A program made the position numbers and the translations under genes. Shown one piece after another: positions 17,152 through 26,565 of a stretch of DNA of 64,000 nucleotides. Within the stretch, counting starts at the first letter, position 1. Each line of letters begins with the position of its first letter. This stretch comes from RCIO01 sp040880025 (lineage in GTDB: Bacteria > Pseudomonadota > Alphaproteobacteria > Rhizobiales > Rhizobiaceae), in assembly GCA_040880025.1 (NCBI GenBank), contig JBBDJD010000022.1, positions 186,001-250,000 of the forward strand. Direction: 5' to 3'. Under the pieces are notes generated by a model that searched no databases, had not been told where the DNA came from, and was given only the letters and a program-made list of their open reading frames with translations.

Positions 17152-19968
17152 ATGGCCAAAGTTCCCTTAAGACTTGAGCTCATCGTTGACCGCGCAACCC
17201 TGCGTGCTGGTCTCACGGCCATCGCCGAAGAGAACGGCGGCGACGGCGGCAGCGTCAAGACGCGCGCCGCGGTGCTCGATCTCGTCAAGACGACATTGGC
17301 CGAAGGAAGGGCGATCGCCGAACGCCTGCTCGCCGAGGACGGCGGCGGCACGGCCTGCGCGGCCCGCATCTCGCATCTGATGGACGAGATCATCGCCGCG
17401 CTCTACGAATTCGCCATTGCCCATGTCTACCACTCCCGCAATCCGAGCGCGGCCGAGCGCATGGCGGTCGTCGCCGTGGGCGGTTACGGGCGCGGCACGC
17501 TGGCGCCCGGCTCCGACATCGATCTGCTGTTCGTGCGCCCCTACAAGCAGACGCCTTGGGGTGAACAGGTCATCGAATACATCCTCTACGTGCTGTGGGA
17601 TCTCGGCCTGAAGGTCGGCCACGCGACGCGCAATGTCGATGAATGCGTGCGCCTGTCGCGCACCGACATGACCATCCGCACCTCGATTCTCGAAGCGCGC
17701 TACATATGCGGTGACGCCGGTCTCAACGACGAATTGACCGAACGCTTCGACGAGAAGGTCATGCGCCAGACGGGGCCTGAGTTCGTGCAGGCGAAACTCG
17801 CCGAGCGCGACGACCGCCACGAAAAGGAAGGCGAGAGCCGCTACCTCGTCGAGCCGAACGTCAAGAACGGCAAGGGCGGCCTGCGCGACCTGCACACCCT
17901 GTTCTGGATCGGGAAGTACTTCTACCGCGTCCGCACCGCCAAGGAACTGGTCGACAAGGGCGTTTACACCCGCAAGGAATATCTGGAGTTCCGCAAGGCC
18001 GAGGATTTTCTCTGGGCGGTGCGCTGTCACATGCACTTCCTGACGGGCAAGGCGGAGGAGCGGCTGCACTTCGATATTCAGCGCGAGATCGCGGAGCGGC
18101 TCGGCTATCAGAGCCATCCCGGCCTTTCAGCCGTCGAGCGCTTCATGAAGCACTACTTCCTGACCGCCAAATCGGTCGGCGATCTGACACGCATCTTCTG
18201 CGCCGCGCTGGAGGAGGAACAGGCCAAGCAGGTGCCGGGGTTCAACCGGCTCTTCAACAGCTTCTCGCGCCGCCGCCGCAAGCTCGCCGGCACCACCGAT
18301 TTTCTTGTCGACAATCACCGCATCACGATCGCCGATGAAGAGGTGTTCGAACGCGACCCGGTCAATCTGCTCCGGCTGTTCTGGCTGGCCGACAAACACG
18401 GGCTGGAATATCACCCGGACGCCATGCAGCTTGTCACCCGCTCGCTGAAGCTGATCGACCGCAACCTGCGCCGCGACGAGGAAGCCAACCGTCTGTTCAT
18501 GGACGTGCTGACTTCGGGCCGCAATCCGGAGCTCAACCTGCGCCGCATGAACGAGGCGGGGGTGCTTGGCAAGCTCATCCCCGACTTCAACAAGATAGTC
18601 GCGATGATGCAGTTCTCCATGTACCACCACTACACGGTGGACGAGCATCTGCTGCGCTGCATCGGCGTGTTTGCCGAGATCGAGCGTGGCGAGGCGGAGA
18701 AGGCGCATCCGCTCGCCCATTCGCTGATGCCGGACCTCAAACACCGCCGCGAACTGCTTTATGTGACGCTGCTGTTCCACGACATCGCCAAGGGGCGGCC
18801 CGAGGATCATTCGATCGCCGGCGCCCGCATAGCGCGCCGGCTCTGCCCGCATATGGGATTCGGCAAGGAAGACACCGAAACCATCGCCTGGCTGATCGAA
18901 CATCATCTGCTGATGTCGATGACGGCGCAGACGCGCGACCTCAACGACCGCAAGACGATCGCGGATTTCGCCGATGTGGTGCAGTCGGTCGAACGGCTGA
19001 AGCTGCTTCTGGTGCTGACCGTCTGCGACATTCGCGGCGTGGGGCCGGGTGTCTGGAACGGCTGGAAGGGCCAGCTTCTGCGCACGCTGTTTTTCGAGAC
19101 CGAGCTTCTGCTGACCGGCGGTTTTTCGGAAGTCTCACGCGCCCAGCGCGCCGATGCCGCGCGCGAGCGGCTGGCCGAGGCGCTGGCCGACTGGCCTGAG
19201 GCCGAGCGCAAGCGTTACCTCAAGCTGCACTATGCCAACTATCTGATGACGGTCGATCTGGACGACCAGTTGCGGCACGCGAATTTCATCCGCGAGGCGG
19301 ACGCCGAGGGCCGCAATCTGGCGACAACGGCCAGGCCGTTGACCTTCGAGGCAGTGACCGAAATCACCGTTCTGGCGCCGGATCATCCCCGCCTTCTGTC
19401 CGTGATCGCCGGCGCCTGCGCGGCGGCGGGCGGCAACATCGTCGATGCCCAGATTTTCACGACCTCGGACGGCCGCGCGCTGGACACCATCCTCATCAGC
19501 CGCGAATTCGACCTGGACGATGACGAACGCCGCCGCGCCGCGCGGGTGGGCAACATCATCGAGAGCGTGCTTTCGGGTAAAAGCTACCTGCCGCAGATGA
19601 TCAGGGACCGCGGCAAACCGAAGCGATCGACCAAGGCGTTCCGGGTCGAGCCGCGGGTGGAGATCCGCAACACGTTGTCCAACCGCTTCTCCGTCGTCGA
19701 GGTTACCTGCCTCGACCGGCCCGGCCTGCTTTCCGAAATCACCGGCCGCATCTCCGATCTGTCGCTCGACATCGCTTCGGCGCATATCACGACGTTCGGC
19801 GAGAAGGTGATCGACACCTTCTACGTCACCGACCTGACCAGCCAGAAGATAGAGAGCGACAGCCGCATCAAGGCCATCCAGACAAGCATCATGGAGACTC
19901 TGGAGGGCGGGCCGCCAGCCTCCAAATCCGCCTCTTCAAAGGCGCGCGTTTCCGAGGCGGCCGAGTGA
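17152..19968 (+). CDS. glnD: Bifunctional [PII] uridylyltransferase/uridylyl-removing enzyme
   Basis: 938 residues. It senses glutamine and uridylylates or deuridylylates PII proteins to control nitrogen assimilation. The nucleotidyltransferase motif GGYGRGTLAPGSDIDLLF starts at about 110. The HD phosphohydrolase motif is at His543-Asp544 (HDIAKGRPEDHS). Two ACT glutamine-binding domains follow (about 730-800 beginning ITVLAPDHPRLLSVIAG, and about 845-920 beginning VEVTCLDRPGLLSEITG). It is 10 bases upstream of murJ. The glnD-murJ pairing is common in Rhizobiales. Confidence 0.96.
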   Translation: MAKVPLRLELIVDRATLRAGLTAIAEENGGDGGSVKTRAAVLDLVKTTLAEGRAIAERLLAEDGGGTACAARISHLMDEIIAALYEFAIAHVYHSRNPSAAERMAVVAVGGYGRGTLAPGSDIDLLFVRPYKQTPWGEQVIEYILYVLWDLGLKVGHATRNVDECVRLSRTDMTIRTSILEARYICGDAGLNDELTERFDEKVMRQTGPEFVQAKLAERDDRHEKEGESRYLVEPNVKNGKGGLRDLHTLFWIGKYFYRVRTAKELVDKGVYTRKEYLEFRKAEDFLWAVRCHMHFLTGKAEERLHFDIQREIAERLGYQSHPGLSAVERFMKHYFLTAKSVGDLTRIFCAALEEEQAKQVPGFNRLFNSFSRRRRKLAGTTDFLVDNHRITIADEEVFERDPVNLLRLFWLADKHGLEYHPDAMQLVTRSLKLIDRNLRRDEEANRLFMDVLTSGRNPELNLRRMNEAGVLGKLIPDFNKIVAMMQFSMYHHYTVDEHLLRCIGVFAEIERGEAEKAHPLAHSLMPDLKHRRELLYVTLLFHDIAKGRPEDHSIAGARIARRLCPHMGFGKEDTETIAWLIEHHLLMSMTAQTRDLNDRKTIADFADVVQSVERLKLLLVLTVCDIRGVGPGVWNGWKGQLLRTLFFETELLLTGGFSEVSRAQRADAARERLAEALADWPEAERKRYLKLHYANYLMTVDLDDQLRHANFIREADAEGRNLATTARPLTFEAVTEITVLAPDHPRLLSVIAGACAAAGGNIVDAQIFTTSDGRALDTILISREFDLDDDERRRAARVGNIIESVLSGKSYLPQMIRDRGKPKRSTKAFRVEPRVEIRNTLSNRFSVVEVTCLDRPGLLSEITGRISDLSLDIASAHITTFGEKVIDTFYVTDLTSQKIESDSRIKAIQTSIMETLEGGPPASKSASSKARVSEAAE

Positions 19969-19978
19969 GTAGCCGCCG

Positions 19979-21547
19979 GTGAGCCTTATCTCCAAGTTTG
20001 CCAGCGTCGGCAGCGCCACGATGGCAAGCCGCATCCTCGGCTTCGCCCGCGAGGCGCTGGTCGCCGCCGTTCTCGGCGTCGGGCAGGTGGCGGACGCCTT
20101 CTATGCCGCCTTCCTGTTTCCCAACCTGTTCCGGCGCATCTTTGCCGAAGGCGCGTTCAATACGGCCTTTGTGCCGCTTTTCGCCAAGGAACTCGAGGGC
20201 GGCGGGCTGGAGGCTGCGCGCAAATTCGCCGAGGACGTGCTGGCGGTTCTGGTCACCATCCTGATCGCACTGTCGGCGCTGGCTATCATCTTCATGCCGT
20301 TTCTTGTCGGCACAATCATCGCGCCGGGCTTTTCCGATACCCCGGAGAAGTTCGACCTGACCGTGCTGATGACACGGATCATGTTCCCGTATCTTTTGTG
20401 CATGTCGCTGGTCGCGATGCTGTCCGGCGTGCTGAATTCGATGCGCCGGTTCTTCTTCGCCGCGCTGGTTCCGACCCTGCTCAACGTGGTGCTGGTCGGC
20501 ATCCTCGTCGCGGCGATGATCTTGGGCATCGAGGCGCGCATGACCGGGCTGATGCTTGCCTGGGGTGTGTTCGCTTCCGGTATCCTGCAACTCGTGCTTC
20601 TCGTCATCGGCGTACGCAGCCAGGGCCTCGCGCTGCGGCTCAAGCCGCCGAAACTGACGCCGGGCGTGAAGCGCCTGCTGATCCTGATGGGACCCGCGGT
20701 GCTGACCGGCGGAATCATACAAATCAACCTGTTGGTCGGCCGCATCATCGCCTCCGCGCAGGATGGCGCGATCAGCCTGCTGAACTTCGCCGACCGCATC
20801 AACCAGCTTCCGCTCGGGGTCATCGGAACGGCGGTCGGTGTTGTCCTGCTGCCGGAACTCGCGCGGTCGCTGCGGGCCGGAGACACGAAGGACGCGTTGC
20901 ACCTTCAGAACCGCTCGCTGGAATTTGCACTGGCGCTGACGCTACCTGCCGCGATCGGGCTGATGGTGCTGCCCGGGCCGATCGTCAACATTCTCTACGA
21001 ACGCGGGGAGTTCACCTCTCTCGACACGACGATGACGGCAGCCGCACTCGCCGCGTTCGCGGCGGGGTTGCCCGCCTACGTGCTGATCAAGGTGTTCCAG
21101 CCTGGCTTCTTCGCCCGTGAGGACATGCGCACGCCGATGTGGTTCGCGCTGGTGACCGTCGTGGTCAATATCGGCATCAGTCTGGCGTTCTTCCCCTATT
21201 GCGGTCATGTCGCGATCGCCGCCGCGTCGACCCTGTCGGCCTGGGTCAATTTTGTGCTGCTTGCCGGCACGCTGTGGCGGCGCGATGATTTCCGGCCTTC
21301 CGGTGGAACGTTGCGGCGCGTGGCTCTGCTCGTGCTGGCCAGTGCCGCGATGGGCGGGCTTGTCTGGGGTCTCGACGATCTCATGACGCCTTGGACCGAA
21401 CACGCGCTGGTCGGCGTGCGCATCCTTGGGGTGACCCTCGTCATATTTGCCGCGGCCAGCGCCTATTTCGCCATCGCCATAGGCTCTGGCGCGATCGACA
21501 GACGTGAACTCGCGGGGCTGTTTCGGCGGCGGCGCAAGCCCACTTGA
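19979..21547 (+). CDS. murJ: Lipid II flippase MurJ (MviN family)
   Basis: 522 residues, GTG start. A polytopic MOP-superfamily protein with about 14 hydrophobic segments, it translocates undecaprenyl-linked peptidoglycan precursor across the inner membrane. Signatures include GSATMASRILGFAREALVA, FRRIFAEGAFNTAFVPLF and LPLGVIGTAVGVVLLPELAR. Positively charged residues in the central cavity of known MurJ would correspond to Arg17-Arg24 here. It is likely co-transcribed with glnD (10-base gap). Confidence 0.95.
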   Translation: MSLISKFASVGSATMASRILGFAREALVAAVLGVGQVADAFYAAFLFPNLFRRIFAEGAFNTAFVPLFAKELEGGGLEAARKFAEDVLAVLVTILIALSALAIIFMPFLVGTIIAPGFSDTPEKFDLTVLMTRIMFPYLLCMSLVAMLSGVLNSMRRFFFAALVPTLLNVVLVGILVAAMILGIEARMTGLMLAWGVFASGILQLVLLVIGVRSQGLALRLKPPKLTPGVKRLLILMGPAVLTGGIIQINLLVGRIIASAQDGAISLLNFADRINQLPLGVIGTAVGVVLLPELARSLRAGDTKDALHLQNRSLEFALALTLPAAIGLMVLPGPIVNILYERGEFTSLDTTMTAAALAAFAAGLPAYVLIKVFQPGFFAREDMRTPMWFALVTVVVNIGISLAFFPYCGHVAIAAASTLSAWVNFVLLAGTLWRRDDFRPSGGTLRRVALLVLASAAMGGLVWGLDDLMTPWTEHALVGVRILGVTLVIFAAASAYFAIAIGSGAIDRRELAGLFRRRRKPT

Positions 21548-21631
21548 TTAGCGCTCCGCCCTCGTCCATAAGCCGCGCACCGAATTTCGCCGCGCGCGAA
21601 ACGGCCCTCCACAAGCCACGGAACCCACTCG

Positions 21632-22699
21632 ATGAATTCCATCAAGCAACGCGTCTTTTCCGGCGTCCAGCCGACCGGTAACCTCCACCTCGGAAACTAT
21701 CTCGGCGCCATCAAGCGCTTCGTCGCCCTGCAGGACGACCATGACTGCATCTATTGCGTCGTCGACCTGCACGCGATCACCGTCTGGCAGGAGCCGGCGG
21801 AGCTGGAGCGGGCAACGCGCGAGGTGACGGCAGCGTTTCTCGCCGCCGGCATCGATCCCGAAAAGCACATCGTCTTCAATCAGAGTCGCGTACCGCAGCA
21901 TGCCGAGCTTGCCTGGATTTTCAACTGCGTCGCCCGCATGGGCTGGCTCAACCGCATGACGCAGTTCAAGGAGAAGGCCGGCAAGGACCGTGAGAACGCG
22001 TCCGTGGGCCTGTTTGCCTATCCGACGCTGATGGCGGCCGACATCCTGGCCTATCGCGGCACGCATGTGCCGGTCGGCGACGACCAGAAGCAGCACCTGG
22101 AACTGACCCGCGACATCGCCCAGAAATTCAACAACGACTTCTCCGAGCGCATTGCCGAGCTTGGCGTTGGCGTCGAGATGATGGTCGGCGAGGAAAAGGT
22201 GGACGGCTTTTTCCCGCTCACCGAGCCTCTGATCGAGGGGCCGGCGCCGCGCGTCATGTCGCTGCGCGATGGAACCAAGAAGATGTCGAAATCCGACCCG
22301 TCGGACCTGTCGCGCATCAACCTGACCGATGACGCCGACACCATCGCCAAGAAGATCCGCAAGGCCAAGACCGACCCCGAACCCTTGCCGTCCGATGTCG
22401 AGGGTCTGGCAAGCCGGCCGGAAGCGGACAATCTGGTCACCATCTTCGCAGCACTTGCCGAGACCAGCCGGAAGGCTGTCATTACCGACTTCGGCGGCAG
22501 GCAGTTTTCGGAGTTCAAGCCCGCGCTGGCCGAGCTTGCGGTCGACAGGCTGGCCCCGGTCGCCGCCGAAATGCGCCGCATCTCGGCCGACCAGGTCTAT
22601 GTCGACGGCATCCTGAGGAACGGCGGCGAACGCGCGGAGGCGGAAGCCGAGGAGACGATGAAGGCGGTGCGCAAGATCGTCGGCCTTTTGCGCGATTGA
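21632..22699 (+). CDS. trpS: Tryptophan--tRNA ligase
   Basis: 355-residue class Ic aminoacyl-tRNA synthetase. The HIGH-type motif is GNLHLGNYLG (about 14-23) and the KMSKS loop is KKMSKSDPSD (about 215-224). VPVGDDQKQHLELTRDIA is diagnostic for TrpRS. Length is normal. An inverted repeat downstream (22759-22789) may end the transcript. Confidence 0.97.
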   Translation: MNSIKQRVFSGVQPTGNLHLGNYLGAIKRFVALQDDHDCIYCVVDLHAITVWQEPAELERATREVTAAFLAAGIDPEKHIVFNQSRVPQHAELAWIFNCVARMGWLNRMTQFKEKAGKDRENASVGLFAYPTLMAADILAYRGTHVPVGDDQKQHLELTRDIAQKFNNDFSERIAELGVGVEMMVGEEKVDGFFPLTEPLIEGPAPRVMSLRDGTKKMSKSDPSDLSRINLTDDADTIAKKIRKAKTDPEPLPSDVEGLASRPEADNLVTIFAALAETSRKAVITDFGGRQFSEFKPALAELAVDRLAPVAAEMRRISADQVYVDGILRNGGERAEAEAEETMKAVRKIVGLLRD

Positions 22700-22758
22700 G
22701 AAACATTCGTCTCGATTGGCGCCTGCCTTGGGCCAACGAATGCCTGGTCCTGTTTCAA

Positions 22759-22789
22759 CCGGCCAGCGGACTAGCTTGCCGCTGGCCGG
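22759..22789. terminator. Strong stem-loop downstream of trpS
   Basis: Perfect 11-bp arms (22759-22769 and 22779-22789, CCGGCCAGCGG and its complement) enclose a 9-base loop. No T-run follows on the plus strand, so a classic intrinsic terminator is not certain. It may act as a 3' end stabiliser between trpS and the stress-protein gene. Confidence 0.5.
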
Positions 22790-22836
22790 GTCCGGTGGCA
22801 GATTGCGCGCGTCTTAGGCAGCCTGGGAAACGCTGA

Positions 22837-23328
22837 ATGGTATCCAAACGCCTGAGCAGGGAAGCCGGCCACCGGCGCAAATTCCTTGCCGTCATCGACG
22901 AAACGGAAGAGTGCGAGCGGGCCGTCGCCTATGCGGCGCGCCGCTCCGAATCCACCGGCGGCGTGCTTGTGCTTCTGTTCGTCATCGATAGCGGGGACTT
23001 CCAGCAATTCCTTGGTGTCGAGCAGATCATGCGCGAGGAAGCCATGACCGCGGCTTCGGCGGCACTCGAGCAGCATGCCTCGAAAGTGCGCGAGAGGGTG
23101 GGGATAGAGCCGGAGTTTGAAATCCGCGAGGGTTCGCGGGTCGACGAAATCCACAAGCTGATCGAGGAAGATCAGGACATCGCCATTCTGGTGCTGGCGG
23201 CCGGCGCCGCCAAGGAGGGGCCGGGCCCGCTGGTCGCGTCAATCGCTGGCAAGGGCGCCGCTTTCCCGATTCCGGTCACCGTGGTGCCCCAGAACCTGAC
23301 CGACGAGGATATCGACAGCCTGGCATGA
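22837..23328 (+). CDS. Universal stress protein (UspA family)
   Basis: 163 residues. Usp-fold features are RKFLAVIDETEECERAVAYAARRS at the N-terminus and IAILVLAAGAAKEGPGPLVASIAGKGAAFPIPVTVVP near the C-terminus. The ATP-binding G-2X-G-9X-G(S/T) motif is imperfect, so nucleotide binding is uncertain. It is 89 bases upstream of the Nfu gene on the same strand, a pairing common in Rhizobiales. Trigger and role are unknown. Confidence 0.85.
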   Translation: MVSKRLSREAGHRRKFLAVIDETEECERAVAYAARRSESTGGVLVLLFVIDSGDFQQFLGVEQIMREEAMTAASAALEQHASKVRERVGIEPEFEIREGSRVDEIHKLIEEDQDIAILVLAAGAAKEGPGPLVASIAGKGAAFPIPVTVVPQNLTDEDIDSLA

Positions 23329-23417
23329 CGCGGCCGGGCCGCGTTTGCGCTTGAACCGCGGCGCTGTTGAGCCTATTTAGAACTATTCAAAAGAACATTG
23401 GAGACGGAGTGCCCGCC

Positions 23418-23993
23418 ATGTTTATCCAGACCGAGGCAACCCCAAATCCGGCGACCCTGAAATTTCTGCCCGGCAATGAGGTCATGCAGTCCGGCACGGC
23501 CGATTTCCGCGACGCCGACAGTGCGCGCGCGACCTCGCCTCTTGCCGCGCGGCTGTTCGAGATTCCCGGCGTTACCGGCGTATTTCTGGGCTACGACTTC
23601 GTCACCGTGACCAAGCAGGAAGAGCCGGACTGGCAGCATCTCAAGCCGGCGGTTCTGGGCGCCATCATGGAGCATTTCATGTCCGGCGTTCCGGTCATGG
23701 CCGAAGGCACCGTGAACGACACGGCCGCGGATGAGGGTTCGGAATTCTTCGACGCGGAAGACAAGGAGATCGTGGTCACGATCAAGGAACTGCTCGACAC
23801 CCGCGTGCGGCCCGCGGTCGCCCAGGATGGCGGCGACATTACCTTCCGCGGCTATCAGAACGGCACCGTGTTCCTCAACATGAAGGGCGCCTGTGCCGGC
23901 TGCCCATCCTCCACCGCGACGCTGAAGCACGGCATCCAGAACCTTCTGCGCCACTTCGTTCCCGAAGTGCAGCAGGTCGAACAGGTCGGCTGA
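23418..23993 (+). CDS. NifU-family Fe-S scaffold (Nfu/NfuA-like)
   Basis: 191 residues. The N-terminal Nfu_N domain begins MFIQTEATPNPATLKFLPG. The C-terminal NifU domain has the cluster-binding pair Cys159 and Cys162 in GACAGCPSSTATLKHG. Such proteins deliver 4Fe-4S clusters to apo-enzymes. The start is set by GAGACGGAG upstream and by the conserved beginning; an earlier in-frame ATG at 23367 is unlikely. Confidence 0.93.
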   Translation: MFIQTEATPNPATLKFLPGNEVMQSGTADFRDADSARATSPLAARLFEIPGVTGVFLGYDFVTVTKQEEPDWQHLKPAVLGAIMEHFMSGVPVMAEGTVNDTAADEGSEFFDAEDKEIVVTIKELLDTRVRPAVAQDGGDITFRGYQNGTVFLNMKGACAGCPSSTATLKHGIQNLLRHFVPEVQQVEQVG

Positions 23994-24041
23994 TCCGGCC
24001 GGCGGATTATTCGCCGCATTCCTGATACTTCCGACAACAAA

Positions 24042-24064
24042 AAACCGGGCTCATGGCCCGGTTT
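24042..24064. terminator. Bidirectional intrinsic terminator
   Basis: Arms AAACCGGGC and GCCCGGTTT (24042-24050, 24056-24064) with a 5-base loop. On the minus strand the hairpin is followed by six T residues, so it should end the L,D-transpeptidase transcript. On the plus strand it lies about 50 bases after the Nfu stop with a weaker T-rich tail. Confidence 0.8.
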
Positions 24065-24097
24065 CTTGCTCTAGGCACCGTTGCCTGGACGGTCCGC

Positions 24098-24703
24098 CTA
24101 CCTCTTTACCACGACCTTCGCACCCACTTCGGCGCGGTTGTAAATGTCGATGATGTCCTGGTTGATCAGCCGGATGCAGCCGGACGACACGTTGCGTCCG
24201 ATCGAATTCCACTCCGGCGAGCCGTGAATGCGGTAAATCGTCGAGCCGATATACAGGGCGCGCGCGCCGAGCGGGTTCTGCAGGCCGCCGGGCATATAGG
24301 CCGGCAGGATCTTGCCCTTGGCCCGCTCACGCGCCCGCATGACGTCCGGCGGCGTCCAGCCCGGCCATTCGGCTTTGCGCGTCACCCGATGTGTGCCCGA
24401 CCAGGTGAATCCGTCGCGGCCGACGCCGATGCCGTAGCGCATCGCCTTGCCTTCCGGCATTACGAAATAGAGGAACTTCTCACCCGTATCGACGACGATC
24501 GTGCCGGGTTTTTCCCTGGTTTCATATTTGACCACCTGGCGGTGGTACTTGCGGTCCACGCGGCTGATCGGCACCGATGGAACCTGATACCCCGCGTCGC
24601 GGACTGTGCTGTAGCTAGAGCTAAAAACCTGCCCACCAGTGCAGCCGGCCAGCGCGGTTGCGAGCCCTACAACGGCAACCGCCAAAATCGTTCTGATTCT
24701 CAT
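24098..24703 (-). CDS. Lipoprotein L,D-transpeptidase (YkuD domain)
   Basis: 201 residues from MRIRTILAVAVVGLATALAG, a lipoprotein signal ending in the LAGC lipobox. A longer in-frame ATG at 24910 would bury the signal and is rejected. The YkuD domain has YIGSTIYRIHGSPEWNSIGRNVSSGCIRL with catalytic Cys176 and the upstream His. It probably makes 3-3 cross-links in peptidoglycan or attaches outer-membrane proteins to it. It is the kind of substrate processed by LspA. Confidence 0.9.
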   Translation of the reverse strand: MRIRTILAVAVVGLATALAGCTGGQVFSSSYSTVRDAGYQVPSVPISRVDRKYHRQVVKYETREKPGTIVVDTGEKFLYFVMPEGKAMRYGIGVGRDGFTWSGTHRVTRKAEWPGWTPPDVMRARERAKGKILPAYMPGGLQNPLGARALYIGSTIYRIHGSPEWNSIGRNVSSGCIRLINQDIIDIYNRAEVGAKVVVKR

Positions 24704-24969
24704 GTTTGAAACCCAACCCCCGGCAAATGGATCGTGGCCCTCGAATCGAGCCGCAATTTCGACATTATTGTTAATGCGACGATCTGGCCCGACCAAGCGA
24801 ATAATGACGGCGAAGCGCACCTTGCGGAAGGTTGCGGGAGCATTATTGCAATTCGGCAACAGCTCACGGAAATGTGAGCATGCGCGGCGGCGCAACTTCG
24901 CGGTTGGCATGCCGTTTCACGATCAGGCCAATCGTGCTTTGCTCCGCGCCTCCATCAAGGGAGCTTTCA

Positions 24970-25365
24970 GTGGCAGAGATCGTCAATACCGCGCCCAAAT
25001 TCGTGACCCTTCTGGCCGGTGAGGCGCGGCCGGAAAGCACCTCCGTCGCAATCCTGTTGGGTACCGCCGGCAAGGAGACGTTCGGGCTGGAATTCGACGC
25101 TCGCGTCGCGCCCGCGGTCATTGCCGCGCTAGCGGGCCTGCTGGGCGAGGCGGTGTCCGCTCTGCCCGCCGACCGGCGCCCGAAAGGCCAGGCTCTTCAA
25201 ACCACAGGCATGGCCTTCGGTGTGAACGAGCATGGCCAGCCGGGGATCATCCTGACGCTCGAAGGCGGCGCGGAACTGACCCTCGCATTGACCCTGTCGG
25301 ACCTGCCGGCACTCAGGGAAATGATCGATCAGGCGCTGGAATCGATCGATCAGAGGACACATTAG
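24970..25365 (+). CDS. Conserved hypothetical protein
   Basis: 131 residues with a GTG start at 24970, chosen because GGGAGC lies 7 bases upstream and because the upstream in-frame sequence looks non-coding. No domain recognised. The protein is soluble, with a repeated hydrophobic/acidic pattern (LSDLPALREMIDQALESID at the C-terminus). It lies just ahead of mmcB and may be co-transcribed with it (57-base gap). Confidence 0.65.
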   Translation: MAEIVNTAPKFVTLLAGEARPESTSVAILLGTAGKETFGLEFDARVAPAVIAALAGLLGEAVSALPADRRPKGQALQTTGMAFGVNEHGQPGIILTLEGGAELTLALTLSDLPALREMIDQALESIDQRTH

Positions 25366-25422
25366 CCTTGCCCGGCCTCCGAGCGGGTTCAAAACGGGAA
25401 CATATCGTGGCATGAGTAGCTG

Positions 25423-25923
25423 ATGCCGATCGTTTCGCCCTTCGCGGTCAACCCGCTTGCCGATGGCCGCCAGTCCGACCGGGCGCTGCTCGTGCGCCGC
25501 GGCGTGCAGCGGCTTCTGCTCGAGGCGGGAGCGGCAGCGCTGCCCGAACTGTCGCTGAAGACCGGGCGCCGCGCCGATCTGGTGGCGCTGAGCCGTTCGG
25601 GTGAAATCTGGATCGTAGAGATCAAATCCTCGATCGAGGATTTCCGCGTCGACCGCAAATGGCACGAATACCGCGCCTTCTGCGACCGCTTCTTCTTCGC
25701 CACCCATCCCGGCGTGCCGGCGGAGATTTTCCCCGAGGATTGCGGCTTCATCCTGTCGGACGGCTATGGCGCGGAGATATTGCGCGATGCGCCGGAACAC
25801 CGGCTGCCCGCACCGACCCGCAAGGCGCTGACCCTGCGCTTTGCGCGCGCCAGCGCATCGCGCATCACCGCCGCCGAAATGGCCGGCGTGCCGGTGCCCG
25901 CACTTGAAACAGGCGAGGACTGA
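25423..25923 (+). CDS. mmcB: MmcB-family DNA repair putative endonuclease
   Basis: 166 residues. LKTGRRADLVALSRSGEIWIVEIKSSIEDFRVDRKWHEY is the PD-(D/E)XK core: Asp, then Glu-Ile-Lys. DRFFFATHPGVPAEIFPEDCGFILSDGYGAEI follows as in Caulobacter MmcB, a protein induced by mitomycin C and implicated in repair of damaged DNA. Nuclease activity is inferred from the fold. It converges with actR, leaving 2 bases between stops. Confidence 0.87.
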   Translation: MPIVSPFAVNPLADGRQSDRALLVRRGVQRLLLEAGAAALPELSLKTGRRADLVALSRSGEIWIVEIKSSIEDFRVDRKWHEYRAFCDRFFFATHPGVPAEIFPEDCGFILSDGYGAEILRDAPEHRLPAPTRKALTLRFARASASRITAAEMAGVPVPALETGED

Positions 25924-25925
25924 GA

Positions 25926-26489
25926 CTACCGCGGCGCGCGCTTGGCGAGAATCCGCTGCAGGGTGCGCCTGTGCATGTTGAGCCGCCGCGCCGTCTCCGA
26001 AACATTGCGGTCGCACATTTCATACACCCGCTGGATATGCTCCCAGCGCACGCGGTCGGCCGACATCGGGTTTTCCGGCAGTTCCGGCCGGTCGCCCTTG
26101 CGCGTCAGCGCGGCATAGACATCGTCGGCGTCCGCCGGCTTGGCGAGGTAGTCGACCGCGCCCAGTTTCACCGCAGTCACCGCCGTGGCGATATTGCCGT
26201 AGCCGGTGAGAATGATCGTGCGCGCGTCGGCCCGCTTCTCGCGGATCATCGCCACCACGTCGATGCCGTTGCCGTCGCCAAGCCGCATGTCGACCACGGC
26301 ATAGGCCGGAGCGCCGGCTTTCACCTTGGCCAGCGCTTCTTCCACGCTTTCGGCCGTATCGACGGTGAAGCCGCGGCTTTCCATGGCGCGCGCCAATCGC
26401 ATCAAGAACGGCTTGTCGTCCTCGACGATGAGCAGCGAGCGGTCAGCCCCGAGCGCGTCGTCCGCAGTCTCAATCTGGGTCTCGGACAT
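25926..26489 (-). CDS. actR: Redox response regulator ActR/RegA
   Basis: 187 residues from MSETQIETADDALGADRS; in-frame extension to 26711 rejected. The receiver domain has the phospho-acceptor in AVVDMRLGDGNGID. A Pro-rich hinge leads to the Fis-type helix-turn-helix NVSETARRLNMHRRTLQRIL, which is nearly invariant in RegA/PrrA/ActR. It controls genes for respiration, carbon fixation, nitrogen metabolism and acid tolerance in response to its kinase ActS, encoded directly upstream on the same strand. Confidence 0.93.
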   Translation of the reverse strand: MSETQIETADDALGADRSLLIVEDDKPFLMRLARAMESRGFTVDTAESVEEALAKVKAGAPAYAVVDMRLGDGNGIDVVAMIREKRADARTIILTGYGNIATAVTAVKLGAVDYLAKPADADDVYAALTRKGDRPELPENPMSADRVRWEHIQRVYEMCDRNVSETARRLNMHRRTLQRILAKRAPR

Positions 26490-26565
26490 GATGTTTTCTT
26501 CTTTTTCTTGGCCGGATTTGCGAATTTCCGGGTTGTTTAGCCGAAATCGGCCGCGAGTCCAGCAT